Source: a virus. Taken from it: a stretch of DNA of 29,581 nucleotides. The DNA is taken from IMG/VR virus record IMGVR_UViG_3300033571_001037, positions 1 to 29,581 of that record. The stretch is one strand, 5' to 3'. The stretch's first letter is position 1. Every line of letters begins with the position of its first letter. The position numbers were made by a program, and so were the translations under genes. Below, piece after piece: positions 1 through 7,682 of the stretch. The notes below the pieces were generated by a model, which saw nothing but the letters and a program-made list of their open reading frames with translations, made no database searches and was not told where the DNA came from.

Positions 1-615
1 AGAAGGCTGCTGGCTAGTATACATAGCACTAATATTATTTCTAGACTGAGAAATAAGAACGAGCATCGTTGGCTTAACTTTGTTATTAGCATAATTTAAC
101 ATCTTCCACGCATTGCTGAAGTCCCTAGACTCAGCTCCAATTTGTTTTGTATTTTCAAGTTCTTTAAGTTCGTCTGTGCCTTTTTCAAAATAAATTGCTG
201 GCAACAAAGAAGTGATTGAGTCGATAACAATAATGTCTACTCCAGCATTCATTAGCGCTGTTCCAACATCTACCATCTCATTAATAGTTCTAGCCTGAGA
301 AACAATTAGCTTGTCTGTGTCAACCCCCATAGCCTTAGCCCACTCCTCAGAGTACGACATCTCTGCATCAATCCAGGCACAAAGCTTTCCCTCTTGCTGG
401 GCCATGCCAACCATCTGCAAGCAAAGAGATGACTTGGCGGAAGACTTGCTGCCCCAGACCAAGACCTGTCTACCAAGAGGAAGTCCTCCCATTAGGGCAC
501 GGTTCATTCCGTGACTTGGTGTCTTTTGGTATTCTGTTTTAAAACCAACACCGCTAGATAGGCGCTTGCGAATTCTTGGATCTAGTGCTGCTAATGCTTC
601 TTCAATTGTTGTCAT
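1..615 (-). CDS. RecA-like recombinase ATPase (N-terminal 205 residues; cut by window edge)
   Basis: I translated this open frame by hand from the ATG at 615; it runs off the window at position 1. It has the RecA core order. The P-loop is at residues 55-62 (GSKSSAKS), followed by an IDAE segment at 82-85 holding the catalytic Glu. The Walker B strand VDIIVIDS is at 126-133, and LVLISQSRNNI at 185-195 matches the RecA strand leading to loop L2. The likely role is ATP-dependent strand exchange or recombination-dependent replication. The P-loop has Ala60 where RecA proteins have the last Gly (GxxxxGK), and the usual Asn before L2 is Ser. The start overlaps the stop of the MazG-like gene by one base (TAATG), with GGAG about 11 bases upstream. 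RecA family is confident; strand-exchange activity is not, given the altered P-loop. Confidence 0.85.
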   Translation of the reverse strand, partial: MTTIEEALAALDPRIRKRLSSGVGFKTEYQKTPSHGMNRALMGGLPLGRQVLVWGSKSSAKSSLCLQMVGMAQQEGKLCAWIDAEMSYSEEWAKAMGVDTDKLIVSQARTINEMVDVGTALMNAGVDIIVIDSITSLLPAIYFEKGTDELKELENTKQIGAESRDFSNAWKMLNYANNKVKPTMLVLISQSRNNISAMYTSQQPS

Positions 616-932
616 TAAAATTTTACTCCATGCTTCTCTGGACGAGTCTTATTGTAGCCAGTCTTCTTTTCAAATGCCTCATCCAAAGATACATTTGTAT
701 ACTCATGCTCACGCAACCCTGCGTACAAGTCAAAGGTGCGGATCAGGATGTCTGCCATCTCATCTGCAACCTCTTCTGGTCCACGAGATTTACGAATTGC
801 TTCCATTACCTCAACTGCTTCTGACACAATCATCATTAGCTGTTTTGTAATAAAAATGTCGTCAACATTCTCTGGCCAGAAGCCTTTTTCTACTGCTGTT
901 TCGTGTAAATCTTTTGCAATTTCATCAAGCAC
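615..932 (-). CDS. MazG-like nucleotide pyrophosphohydrolase
   Basis: This 105-residue all-helical protein carries the metal-binding signature of the MazG/dUTPase-like NTP-PPase superfamily: E38xxE41, then 16 residues, then E58xxD61. Family members hydrolyse NTPs to NMP and pyrophosphate; phage versions are thought to adjust nucleotide pools or (p)ppGpp. The substrate cannot be read from the sequence. The start is GTG at 932, because no in-frame ATG lies nearby and GGAGG sits about 9 bases upstream, inside the last codons of the polymerase gene. The gene overlaps the polymerase stop by 8 bases and the RecA-like start by one base, so it sits in a coupled DNA-metabolism operon. Confidence 0.85.
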   Translation of the reverse strand: MLDEIAKDLHETAVEKGFWPENVDDIFITKQLMMIVSEAVEVMEAIRKSRGPEEVADEMADILIRTFDLYAGLREHEYTNVSLDEAFEKKTGYNKTRPEKHGVKF

Positions 933-3900
933 TTTTTATATCCTCCATAATTACTGTTCCGTCTTTTGTTTGTCCAAGGATAAAGTTGTAGGCATTACCC
1001 TCTTCAATTTTCATATATGCTTTTGGAAAGGCAGTTGGAAATACTGTTACAGAGTGCAAGTCTCTTGTTGAGTCTGCCAGAACCAAAGATGCCATTTTCT
1101 TTCCAGCTTTTGTAACCCTTGGTCTGAAAGATACAACAAACATTTCTTCATCTTTATATGGCAACATCCTGTAATTAAGGAACTTAACAATTGCTGCAGG
1201 AGAATTCTTTACCTCATCAATTGGCACGGCGCTGACAATCCTGTTATCAGATGCCAGCAAGAGGTAGGTCTTTCCAGTCTCAATAGAAGTTTGCTCTTCA
1301 TCAAAGATACCAATGCTTCCAGTTTTATCTAGAATCTCTACCCTGGACCAGCCCTGCCCACGCTTAATGCTCTTTACCATACCCATCAAAACAAAAGAAC
1401 CTTTTTCTTCAAAGTCTTCTACTGGATTAATAAAGGCGTGGTAGTGAGATGGAACAGAGATGTTAAATTCTGGAAGGTTTAAGAACTCATAAAGATTTTC
1501 CCGAATCTCCTCATCGTTCCTAGGATTATCCTCAAACGTTGCAGCTCCAACCACTCTAAGAGCCTGGAGCGCTCTACTGTTTACCCCACTGCCCTTTGTA
1601 AACACAAACTCTTCCAAGTGCTTGTATGAGGTAAACGGTCTTGCTTCAATAAACTTGGTGGCAATGTTGTCTGAAATAAACTTAATTGCACTTAGTCCAA
1701 ATCGAATACCCTTGCCCTCGATCTTGAAGTCCATATCTGAATCGTTAATGTGTGGAAGCTTGATGGAGATACCCATTCTTTTAGCCTCAATAAGATACTC
1801 TGTGCGAGCATCCTTGTCTTTTTCATTTTTCAACAAAGAGTACATAAACTCAATTGGATAATAGTACTTCAACCATGCAGTCCAGTAGGAAAGGGTTGAG
1901 TAGGCCACGGCGTGAGACTTGTTAAAGGAATACCCAGCGTGAGCCTCAAAGTCCGTCCACAGGTCTAGTGCGGCGTTAGGCGTAAGGAATCTAGAAGCCC
2001 CAGCTACGAACTGGTCCTTAAACTGGTCAAACTCCTTAGCATCCTTCTTCTTACCAATAATCTTACGAACCTTATCAGCTTCTGCCATAGTCATTCCACC
2101 AAGCTCTGTACAGGCCTGCATAACTTGTTCCTGGTACAGAATACATCCGTAGGTGTCCTGAGTAAATGCCTTCATTACCTGGTGGTGGTAGCTAATATTT
2201 TGCTTACCGTGCTTACGAGCAATGTAGTCTTTACCAATAGTATTCATAGCACCTGGGCGAACAAGTGCGTTAGATGCAGCAAGCTCATTAAAGTTCTTGA
2301 CACCCATCTTAACTAGAAGGTTTGTATATGGAGTAGCTTCACATTGAAAGACCCCCTTAGTATAGCCATCAGACAGCATCTTGTAGATGTTTGCATCTTC
2401 CATATTAATCTTTAGAAGATCGATCCTCTTGCTGCCTTCTCTATCCTGAATAATTTTAAGAGTGTCGTCAAGCACTGACAAAGTTTTTAGTCCCAAAGCA
2501 TCAATCTTAATCAGACCAATCCTTTCAGCCTCTGTCATGTCTACAGCTACTACTGGAATTCTTTCCTTAGATCCTGGAGTGGTTCTAGTTTCTAGAGGAG
2601 CATACTTAAAGATTGGGTCCTTTGATGTAACAACTCCAGCAGCGTGAATACCAGTACCACGAATTCTTCCTCGAAGCTGCTCTCCATACTTTTCAATTTC
2701 TGGATACTTCTCACGGAACTCTGCGGTCTGCTTAGAGCTGCAGTATTCATCCCAAGTGTCTACAAGCTTCATAACCTTGTTGACATCCGACAAAGGAATG
2801 TTTAGAACACGTGCAATGTCTCGAACAACACCCTTGTCTTTAAAAGATAGGAAGGTTGCGATAGAAGCTACGTGCCTATACTGACGAACCAAATAATCCT
2901 TTACCTCTTCACGACGTGAGTCCTGAATGTCGGTATCGATATCTGGGAAGTCGTTACGCTCTGGATTAATGAATCGGAAAAACAGTAGTCCATGAGGAAT
3001 CGGGTCAATGTCTGTGATTCCTAGAGCATAGCATAGAAGCGAGCCAGCAGAAGATCCACGTCCTGGACCTACGACAATGCCTTCTTTCTTTGCCCAGGCA
3101 ATCATAGAACGAACAACAAGGAAGTACGGGCCAAAGCTTTTATCTTGAATAATCTTTAGCTCTTCTTCTAGCCTGTCTAGGTATTCTTGGTTTCCTTCGA
3201 AACCTCTTTCGGCAAGCCCCTCAAGCGCTAGGGTTCGCAACTCTTTGTCTGGGTCCTGATACTGAACTGGCAAAAGATTTAGGTGGTCTTTAATCTTATA
3301 GTCCTGAATCTTGTCTACAATCTCAAGAGTATTCTGATACATGTCTTCTCTGTCAATGCCCTGCGCCTTCATAGCGTTGTGCATTTCTTCGTCAGAGAGT
3401 AGGTGAATCTCAAAGTTATTAAAACTCATTTGGCGGTCTGCACCATACAGGTAGTCTAAACGATCCATCAGGTTGTCGTACTTTGCAGACTTCTCGTAGG
3501 TAACATCCTTCTCTGTTTTATTAGAGTAGGAGTTTAGAATTAGTTTTAGTTCTTGAATTTCTTTTTGAGATGGGTCAGAGTGGTGGCAGTCTGGAGTTAC
3601 CACAGGCTTGATTCCAAACTCATCGGCCAAGTCTAGGATAGTCTTGTTAATCTCTGGTGGGTTATGTGGCATTACCTCTAGGTAATAATCATCACCAAAT
3701 GTTTCCTTGCACCACTGGATGTGCTCTTTAGCATACGCCAGCTCGTTAGCCTCGATTGCTTTTGCCAATACACCAGACAGACAGCCTGATGTAATAACTA
3801 GCCCATCTTTGTACTTTTCTAAAATTTCCCAGTCAATGCGTGGCTTCTTATAAAAGCCTTCTGTCCAGGCAAGCTCGTTTAGCTTGTTAAGGTTTTGCAA

Positions 3901-4206
3901 TCCTTTTGCATTCTTTGCTAGGATAATTAAGTGGTTGTAGTTAAGATCTAGGGGATCGTTCTTTTCTTTTTTGTCTGTGTGGTCTTTACGATCCTTGGTG
4001 ATGTACCCCTCAATTCCAAGAATTGGTTTGATGCCTGCCTCTTTGGCGGCTCGGTACATTTCCCTGTGACCAGACAGAGAACCATGGTCTGTGATTGCAA
4101 TAGCTGGCATTCCTAGCTGTACTGCACGGTCCACATATTCCTGTGGTGTGGCGATTCCGTCAAACAAACTGTAGTGCGTATGAACGTGAAGCCCTGCGTA
4201 ACTCAT
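925..4206 (-). CDS. dnaE: DNA polymerase III alpha subunit (DnaE-type) with intact PHP domain
   Basis: This is a full-length 1093-residue C-family replicative DNA polymerase, slightly shorter than typical bacterial DnaE (about 1160-1190). The PHP domain opens the protein: HVH at 7-9, TDHGS at 39-43 and a CHH motif near 206. The palm has GPGRGSSAGS and then PDIDTD, with catalytic D422 and D424; the third aspartate is D569 in KIDALGLKTL. The fingers and helix-hairpin-helix region follow, then a C-terminal OB-fold (GSFVLMGMVKS). The PHP metal ligands appear intact, so built-in 3'-5' proofreading is plausible, as known for mycobacterial DnaE1. The ATG at 4206 has AAGGA four bases upstream and a near-consensus promoter at 4241-4269. 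No beta clamp, tau or epsilon gene is seen here, so host clamp use or genes outside the window are likely. Confidence 0.96.
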   Translation of the reverse strand: MSYAGLHVHTHYSLFDGIATPQEYVDRAVQLGMPAIAITDHGSLSGHREMYRAAKEAGIKPILGIEGYITKDRKDHTDKKEKNDPLDLNYNHLIILAKNAKGLQNLNKLNELAWTEGFYKKPRIDWEILEKYKDGLVITSGCLSGVLAKAIEANELAYAKEHIQWCKETFGDDYYLEVMPHNPPEINKTILDLADEFGIKPVVTPDCHHSDPSQKEIQELKLILNSYSNKTEKDVTYEKSAKYDNLMDRLDYLYGADRQMSFNNFEIHLLSDEEMHNAMKAQGIDREDMYQNTLEIVDKIQDYKIKDHLNLLPVQYQDPDKELRTLALEGLAERGFEGNQEYLDRLEEELKIIQDKSFGPYFLVVRSMIAWAKKEGIVVGPGRGSSAGSLLCYALGITDIDPIPHGLLFFRFINPERNDFPDIDTDIQDSRREEVKDYLVRQYRHVASIATFLSFKDKGVVRDIARVLNIPLSDVNKVMKLVDTWDEYCSSKQTAEFREKYPEIEKYGEQLRGRIRGTGIHAAGVVTSKDPIFKYAPLETRTTPGSKERIPVVAVDMTEAERIGLIKIDALGLKTLSVLDDTLKIIQDREGSKRIDLLKINMEDANIYKMLSDGYTKGVFQCEATPYTNLLVKMGVKNFNELAASNALVRPGAMNTIGKDYIARKHGKQNISYHHQVMKAFTQDTYGCILYQEQVMQACTELGGMTMAEADKVRKIIGKKKDAKEFDQFKDQFVAGASRFLTPNAALDLWTDFEAHAGYSFNKSHAVAYSTLSYWTAWLKYYYPIEFMYSLLKNEKDKDARTEYLIEAKRMGISIKLPHINDSDMDFKIEGKGIRFGLSAIKFISDNIATKFIEARPFTSYKHLEEFVFTKGSGVNSRALQALRVVGAATFEDNPRNDEEIRENLYEFLNLPEFNISVPSHYHAFINPVEDFEEKGSFVLMGMVKSIKRGQGWSRVEILDKTGSIGIFDEEQTSIETGKTYLLLASDNRIVSAVPIDEVKNSPAAIVKFLNYRMLPYKDEEMFVVSFRPRVTKAGKKMASLVLADSTRDLHSVTVFPTAFPKAYMKIEEGNAYNFILGQTKDGTVIMEDIKSA

Positions 4207-4240
4207 ATTATCCTTAATGTTATTTTTTTAATGTGTAAAA

Positions 4241-4269
4241 ATTATTGCATATTTTTTATAGATTGTCAA
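4241..4269 (-). promoter_or_regulatory. Strong sigma70-type promoter upstream of polymerase
   Basis: On the minus strand, TTGACA (4264-4269) is followed by a 17-base spacer and AATAAT (4241-4246), with TGC just before the -10 (extended -10). It lies in the largest gap of the window, after the hairpin at 4284-4309, and would start a transcript about 28 bases before the polymerase ATG. It would give polymerase, MazG-like and RecA-like genes their own transcript. Read directly from sequence; activity is inferred. Confidence 0.75.
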
Positions 4270-4283
4270 TACGTGTAAAGTGA

Positions 4284-4309
4284 GTGGGGGCATCCGAAGA
4301 TACCCCCAC
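4284..4309 (-). terminator. Hairpin with UUCG tetraloop after the SSB gene
   Basis: On the minus strand an 11-bp stem (GTGGGGGTATC with GATGCCCCCAC, one G-U pair) closes a TTCG tetraloop of the very stable C(UUCG)G type. It starts 8 bases after the SSB stop codon. The following bases (TCACTTTAC) are not a proper U-tract, so it may be a weak terminator, a processing site or a 3'-end stabiliser for the SSB mRNA. Confidence 0.6.
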
Positions 4310-4317
4310 AACTTTAA

Positions 4318-4971
4318 CTACCAGTCGATGTTAGTAGAGGTTACTGACGGAGTGTCAAAACCAAGATAGAACTGCTCTTGCTCTGCGTAAGGCACGTGAC
4401 GGACAACCTTATCTAGATTGAATGGCTCAATCCCAGTCCAGTCAAATGGCTCAGCATCTGGCTTAGTTGGAAGCAGGGTATAGCTTGTTTCTGTTCCCTG
4501 TCCGTTTCTCTTAATCTTCCACTCAAGATTTGAGATTGATCCAGTCTCAAGCGCATACTCACGAAGAGTATTGAATGCCGACTGCTTCGAGATACCCTGA
4601 GACCATACGGCCACATAAGGGTCTTCAGTTCCATCGTCAACTAGAACGTTGCAGTAAAAACGAAGACGAGCCTTCCAGCCAGCCTTTGGGTCCTTACGGT
4701 GCATCTCTTCTGCCCAGTCACGACCCTCAGTGTCCATGGTGTCCAAAGCCTTACGCTTGTAGTCCTTTGGATTTGTGTGCTCTTTTACTACGATAGCAAG
4801 ACCACGGTCTGCATTGTAGTTTGCCGAGTCTTCGTCTAGCTCTTCGATGAATCTGATTTTTGCAGACTGTCCATCCGCTAGCTTTACCCAGCGAACCTTC
4901 TGTCCAGTTCCTTCATATTTTGGTTTGTCAAGCAGGGCTTCGATGTTTTTTAGTCCCTTAATTACGCTCAT
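4318..4971 (-). CDS. Single-stranded DNA-binding protein, T4 gp32-like
   Basis: This 217-residue protein resembles phage gp32-type ssDNA-binding proteins. It has a basic/aromatic N-terminal segment (KVRWVKLADGQSAKIRF near 25-41), a core rich in aromatic and basic residues (WKARLRFYCNVLV near 99-111; LEWKIKRNGQG near 148-158), and an acidic, aromatic C-terminal part ending in IDW. Such proteins coat ssDNA at the fork and recruit replisome partners through the C-terminus. It lies between primase and polymerase, as expected for a replisome gene. The ATG at 4971 has AAGGAG six bases upstream. Its own promoter (4999-5028) and the downstream hairpin could make it a separate abundant transcript, which fits stoichiometric use. 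The family is inferred from overall pattern, not from one diagnostic motif. Confidence 0.72.
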   Translation of the reverse strand: MSVIKGLKNIEALLDKPKYEGTGQKVRWVKLADGQSAKIRFIEELDEDSANYNADRGLAIVVKEHTNPKDYKRKALDTMDTEGRDWAEEMHRKDPKAGWKARLRFYCNVLVDDGTEDPYVAVWSQGISKQSAFNTLREYALETGSISNLEWKIKRNGQGTETSYTLLPTKPDAEPFDWTGIEPFNLDKVVRHVPYAEQEQFYLGFDTPSVTSTNIDW

Positions 4972-4996
4972 GTTTTCTCCTTATTTCTGTGTTGTA

Positions 4997-5935
4997 TTAT
5001 TGTAGCATAGAGGCGATAGTCTTGTCAAACTCAACATCAAGCTTTTTGATTTCTTCGTCTGGCATGTCGCCAATATCCTTGTATTTTTTATTTAGTTGTA
5101 TAACGCTAACACGAGAGCCAAGTTTTTCAACTATCTTATCTTTCATGTTACCGCCTGCTTCATCATTATCAGCAATAACTATAATGTTATTGAAGTATTT
5201 TTGTAGTAGGTCTATCTGAATGTTGGACACGTTGGAGCCTAAAGTAGCTACCGCAGCGAACCCACACTGGTCTAGGCGAATGGCGTCAAAGGATGACTCG
5301 ACGACATACACCTTGCTAGAGGTCTTTATTCTGTGCAAGTTAAAAAGAATCTTGCTCTTTGGGAGTCCTGGGGTGTTTTTAAAGTCTTTGCCCTCAATTG
5401 ATCTTCCAACAAAGCCAACCTCAACTCCGTCTGGAGAATGAACTGGAATAGTCACCATGTCCTGCTTTTCAGAGAACCCAAGCTCAAACTTCTTTACAGA
5501 AGCTTCTTCGATAAGTCTGCCAGAATAGTATCTCATTGCTCTCGGAGATTCTAAAGCTTGCTTATTCAGTCGCTTAATTGTAATCTGGTCAAACTGAGCA
5601 TAGTCTGGCTTGCTATAAAGTTTTCTCTCGATGTCTGCCGAAAGGTCTGTCTCTGCCTCTTTGCTTTTAATAAAACGAACAGACTCGAAGTAGGTTCTTC
5701 CAGAGCTATACATAACAAACTCTACAAGGTCTGCAACTTTGTGGCAAGAAAAGCAGAAAAATGTTCCGTTAACTTTGTCGATTTCTCCAGCTGGAGTTCT
5801 GTGGTTATTGTGGTAAGGGCAAAATATTAGATAGTCTGAGTCAACCTCTGAAACTATGTCTATGCCAGAACCAGACAGAACTCTTTTAATCTGTTCTGCC
5901 GAGTAGGTGTTGCCGTAGTTCTTTTTATTATCCAT
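4997..5935 (-). CDS. dnaG: DnaG-like primase (CHC2 zinc finger plus TOPRIM)
   Basis: From the ATG at 5935 this is a 312-residue primase. The CHC2-type zinc-binding motif is C39PYH42 ... C61FSC64. The TOPRIM domain carries the glutamate of VVESSFDAI (E213) and the acidic pair of ADNDEAG (D256, D258); D290 in KYKDIGD is a possible third acid. It synthesises RNA primers for lagging-strand replication. At 312 residues it is about half of bacterial DnaG, and it ends soon after TOPRIM, so the usual C-terminal helicase-interaction domain is missing. A longer frame to 6040 exists, but its first 35 residues only read the helicase 3' end out of frame, so I chose MDNKKNYG. The start overlaps the helicase gene by 8 bases. 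Confidence 0.9.
   Translation of the reverse strand: MDNKKNYGNTYSAEQIKRVLSGSGIDIVSEVDSDYLIFCPYHNNHRTPAGEIDKVNGTFFCFSCHKVADLVEFVMYSSGRTYFESVRFIKSKEAETDLSADIERKLYSKPDYAQFDQITIKRLNKQALESPRAMRYYSGRLIEEASVKKFELGFSEKQDMVTIPVHSPDGVEVGFVGRSIEGKDFKNTPGLPKSKILFNLHRIKTSSKVYVVESSFDAIRLDQCGFAAVATLGSNVSNIQIDLLQKYFNNIIVIADNDEAGGNMKDKIVEKLGSRVSVIQLNKKYKDIGDMPDEEIKKLDVEFDKTIASMLQ
4999..5028 (-). promoter_or_regulatory. Consensus promoter for the SSB gene inside the primase 3' end
   Basis: The minus strand reads TTGACA (5023-5028), 18 bases, then TACAAT (4999-5004) preceded by TGC, an extended -10. The predicted transcript starts about 20 bases before the SSB ATG and includes its AAGGAG site. The promoter is embedded in the last codons of the primase gene. 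Confidence 0.75.
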
Positions 5936-7154
5936 TTGCTTCTTCAAAGTCCTTGTACCTGTACCAGCCCTTATCAAAGTCTGCTTGCACCATGAACTCT
6001 CCCATAAAACCGTTTCTGTTTTTTCTAAATACGCACTCAATTATATCAGAGTTCGTGGCACGACCTAGAGCTAGGACCCAGTCAGCATCGTACGCAATCT
6101 GTCTAGACCAAGCAGTCTGACCCAATGTAGGAACAGTATCTAGCTTATTAACGTCATCTGGAGTTGCAGACGAGATGGCGATAATGGGAACTTCTTCAGA
6201 AATAGCCATAAGCTTTAGCTCACGAGAAAGGTTCTTCATTCTAACAGTTTCATTGTCAGACTTTTGATTTGGAGACATTAGCTGCAAGTAGTCTACAATA
6301 ATTAGGTCTGGTTTATACTGATCAATTTTTCCTCTAATAACGCTTGGGGTTACTTCTCCACCATTATCATTTGAGATAATGTGGAACTCTGGTTTACCGA
6401 CAAGTTCTTTAGAGTGCCAACGACGGAGGTCTTCTGTTTCAATTAGACCTGAAGATAGCTTACGGTGTGACCACACGCCCTCACCCATAATTGTAAACAC
6501 ACGATTACGAACCTCAGTCTCGCTCATTTCAAGAGAGATGACTAGAGGAGACTTTCCCTGCTTCCAAGCTTGCACAGCAAAGTACAGAGCCATCCAAGAT
6601 TTTCCGATACCTGGATAAGCCAGGAAAACACCAAGCTGTCCAGCAGTAATTCCAGCAGGAAGATAGTTGTCAAAGCCAGCAAGGCCAGTTTTAATTCCAA
6701 TAGACCCAAGAGCATTCTGCTTTTTTAGATGTTCGTAGTAAGCAACTGCATCTTCAATATCTGTAGCGTCAATGTCACGAATAGCTGAGGTGTTCTTTTT
6801 AAGGGCAGATGTCTTAGTAATAATGTCTTCTAGAGCTTTCACGCCTTGGCCAGACTGAACCTCTGTCGCTGTGTTCCGAAGAATATCCTTTAGGCTATCG
6901 CTAAGGTACTCTGACTGAAGCTCTTCTAGGTGATACTTTGTTGCCCCAACGCCATCTACAAGCTGAAAGTCTCTAAACTTATCAACAAGTAATGTGGTTG
7001 GTGGGACTGTTCCGTTGGTCTCTGAGTAGTTTCGAATAAACTGCCAGATATCATTGTGGGTGCGCAGAATGTTGTCTACGTTTGCCTGTAGCAAAACGTG
7101 CACCTGCTTATCTTGCAGTACTGCCGATATTAGCTTAGCTTCAATATTACTCAT
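5928..7154 (-). CDS. dnaB: DnaB-like replicative DNA helicase
   Basis: This 408-residue protein has a helical N-terminal domain (about 1-120), a linker, and a RecA-fold motor. Walker A is GIGKS (182-186) in the context LAYPGIGKSWMAL, Walker B is LIIVDYLQLM (D288), and the LEMSE segment after Walker A is typical of DnaB (H1a/H2 region). It unwinds DNA 5'-3' as a hexamer at the fork. The N-terminal domain is small, and total length is below bacterial DnaB (about 450-470). It overlaps the preceding 103-residue gene and the primase gene by 8 bases each, so the three are probably translated together. The ATG at 7154 opens MSNIEAKL. Confidence 0.93.
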   Translation of the reverse strand: MSNIEAKLISAVLQDKQVHVLLQANVDNILRTHNDIWQFIRNYSETNGTVPPTTLLVDKFRDFQLVDGVGATKYHLEELQSEYLSDSLKDILRNTATEVQSGQGVKALEDIITKTSALKKNTSAIRDIDATDIEDAVAYYEHLKKQNALGSIGIKTGLAGFDNYLPAGITAGQLGVFLAYPGIGKSWMALYFAVQAWKQGKSPLVISLEMSETEVRNRVFTIMGEGVWSHRKLSSGLIETEDLRRWHSKELVGKPEFHIISNDNGGEVTPSVIRGKIDQYKPDLIIVDYLQLMSPNQKSDNETVRMKNLSRELKLMAISEEVPIIAISSATPDDVNKLDTVPTLGQTAWSRQIAYDADWVLALGRATNSDIIECVFRKNRNGFMGEFMVQADFDKGWYRYKDFEEANG

Positions 7155-7458
7155 TTAACCACAGCTGCGCAAGTCTTCGTCGCTCAGCTCTCTCCTCAAT
7201 GTCTCGTTTATAATCGTTTCGTGCATCTACAATCTTGTCAGCATAATTTGCAAAGTATTTCCAGGTTGGCTTTTCTGCTGTCTCAAAATAATATTCTAGC
7301 AGATCATAGCAAAAAGGTAAAGTATAAGATTCAATGAGTGCGTCTGCAGCCCACTGCTCTACGTTTAAATTTAATAAAGGCTTTTCTTGATACTTGGCGG
7401 TATGAAACTTGCTATACCGAGAAAGCAAAGCCATGCGGTCTTTGCGCTCTATTGCCAT
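7147..7458 (-). CDS. Small helical protein upstream of helicase; candidate helicase loader
   Basis: I recognise no family in this 103-residue protein. It looks all-helical, with a basic N-terminus (MAIERKDRMALL), an aromatic middle (FCYDLLEYYFETAEKPTWKY) and a charged C-terminal helix rich in Arg/Glu (YKRDIEERAERRRLAQLW). It overlaps the helicase start by 8 bases and itself starts within a TAATG overlap, so it is co-translated with the helicase. Small helical proteins just before phage DnaB genes are often loaders; that role here is inference from position only. Confidence 0.75.
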   Translation of the reverse strand: MAIERKDRMALLSRYSKFHTAKYQEKPLLNLNVEQWAADALIESYTLPFCYDLLEYYFETAEKPTWKYFANYADKIVDARNDYKRDIEERAERRRLAQLWLNE

Positions 7459-7664
7459 TATCCGAGTTCGGCCTTAGACTCGTTAACCTTTTCAGTAAGC
7501 TTTTGCTCTACAAAGTCGTAGACACGATTGAAGGCATCGTTAATTGTACTATCGCCCTCACGCTTGGTGTCCTGAACTTCTACGTCAATACGTAGTGACT
7601 GAAAATTTCCTAGGTTAAGTGTGTAGCCTAGTGCCACACGAACCTTTGTGTCTTCGTTATTCAT
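7458..7664 (-). CDS. Hypothetical small protein (68 aa)
   Basis: I cannot assign a function. The 68-residue product begins with a strand-like part (VRVALGYTLNLGNFQSLRIDVEVQD, about 8-32) followed by a helix (INDAFNRVYDFVEQKLTEKVNE). The ATG at 7664 has only a weak upstream ribosome site (AAGAAAG about 11 bases away). It ends in a TAATG overlap with the next gene, which supports it being a real member of the replication operon. The beta-then-helix layout is common to small accessory replication or DNA-binding proteins, but nothing more can be claimed. Confidence 0.7.
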   Translation of the reverse strand: MNNEDTKVRVALGYTLNLGNFQSLRIDVEVQDTKREGDSTINDAFNRVYDFVEQKLTEKVNESKAELG

Positions 7665-7682
7665 ACCCTATAACTTTCTTTT

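Noticed and set aside
311-514. Plus-strand reading frames such as this one, and the many others opposite the long genes
   Set aside because: All lie antisense to well-supported genes, lack ribosome sites and have no recognisable protein pattern; they are shadows of minus-strand coding.
5936-6040. N-terminal extension of the primase by 35 residues
   Set aside because: It only reads the helicase 3' end in another frame and overlaps it by over 100 bases; the ATG at 5935 gives a normal primase start in an 8-base overlap.
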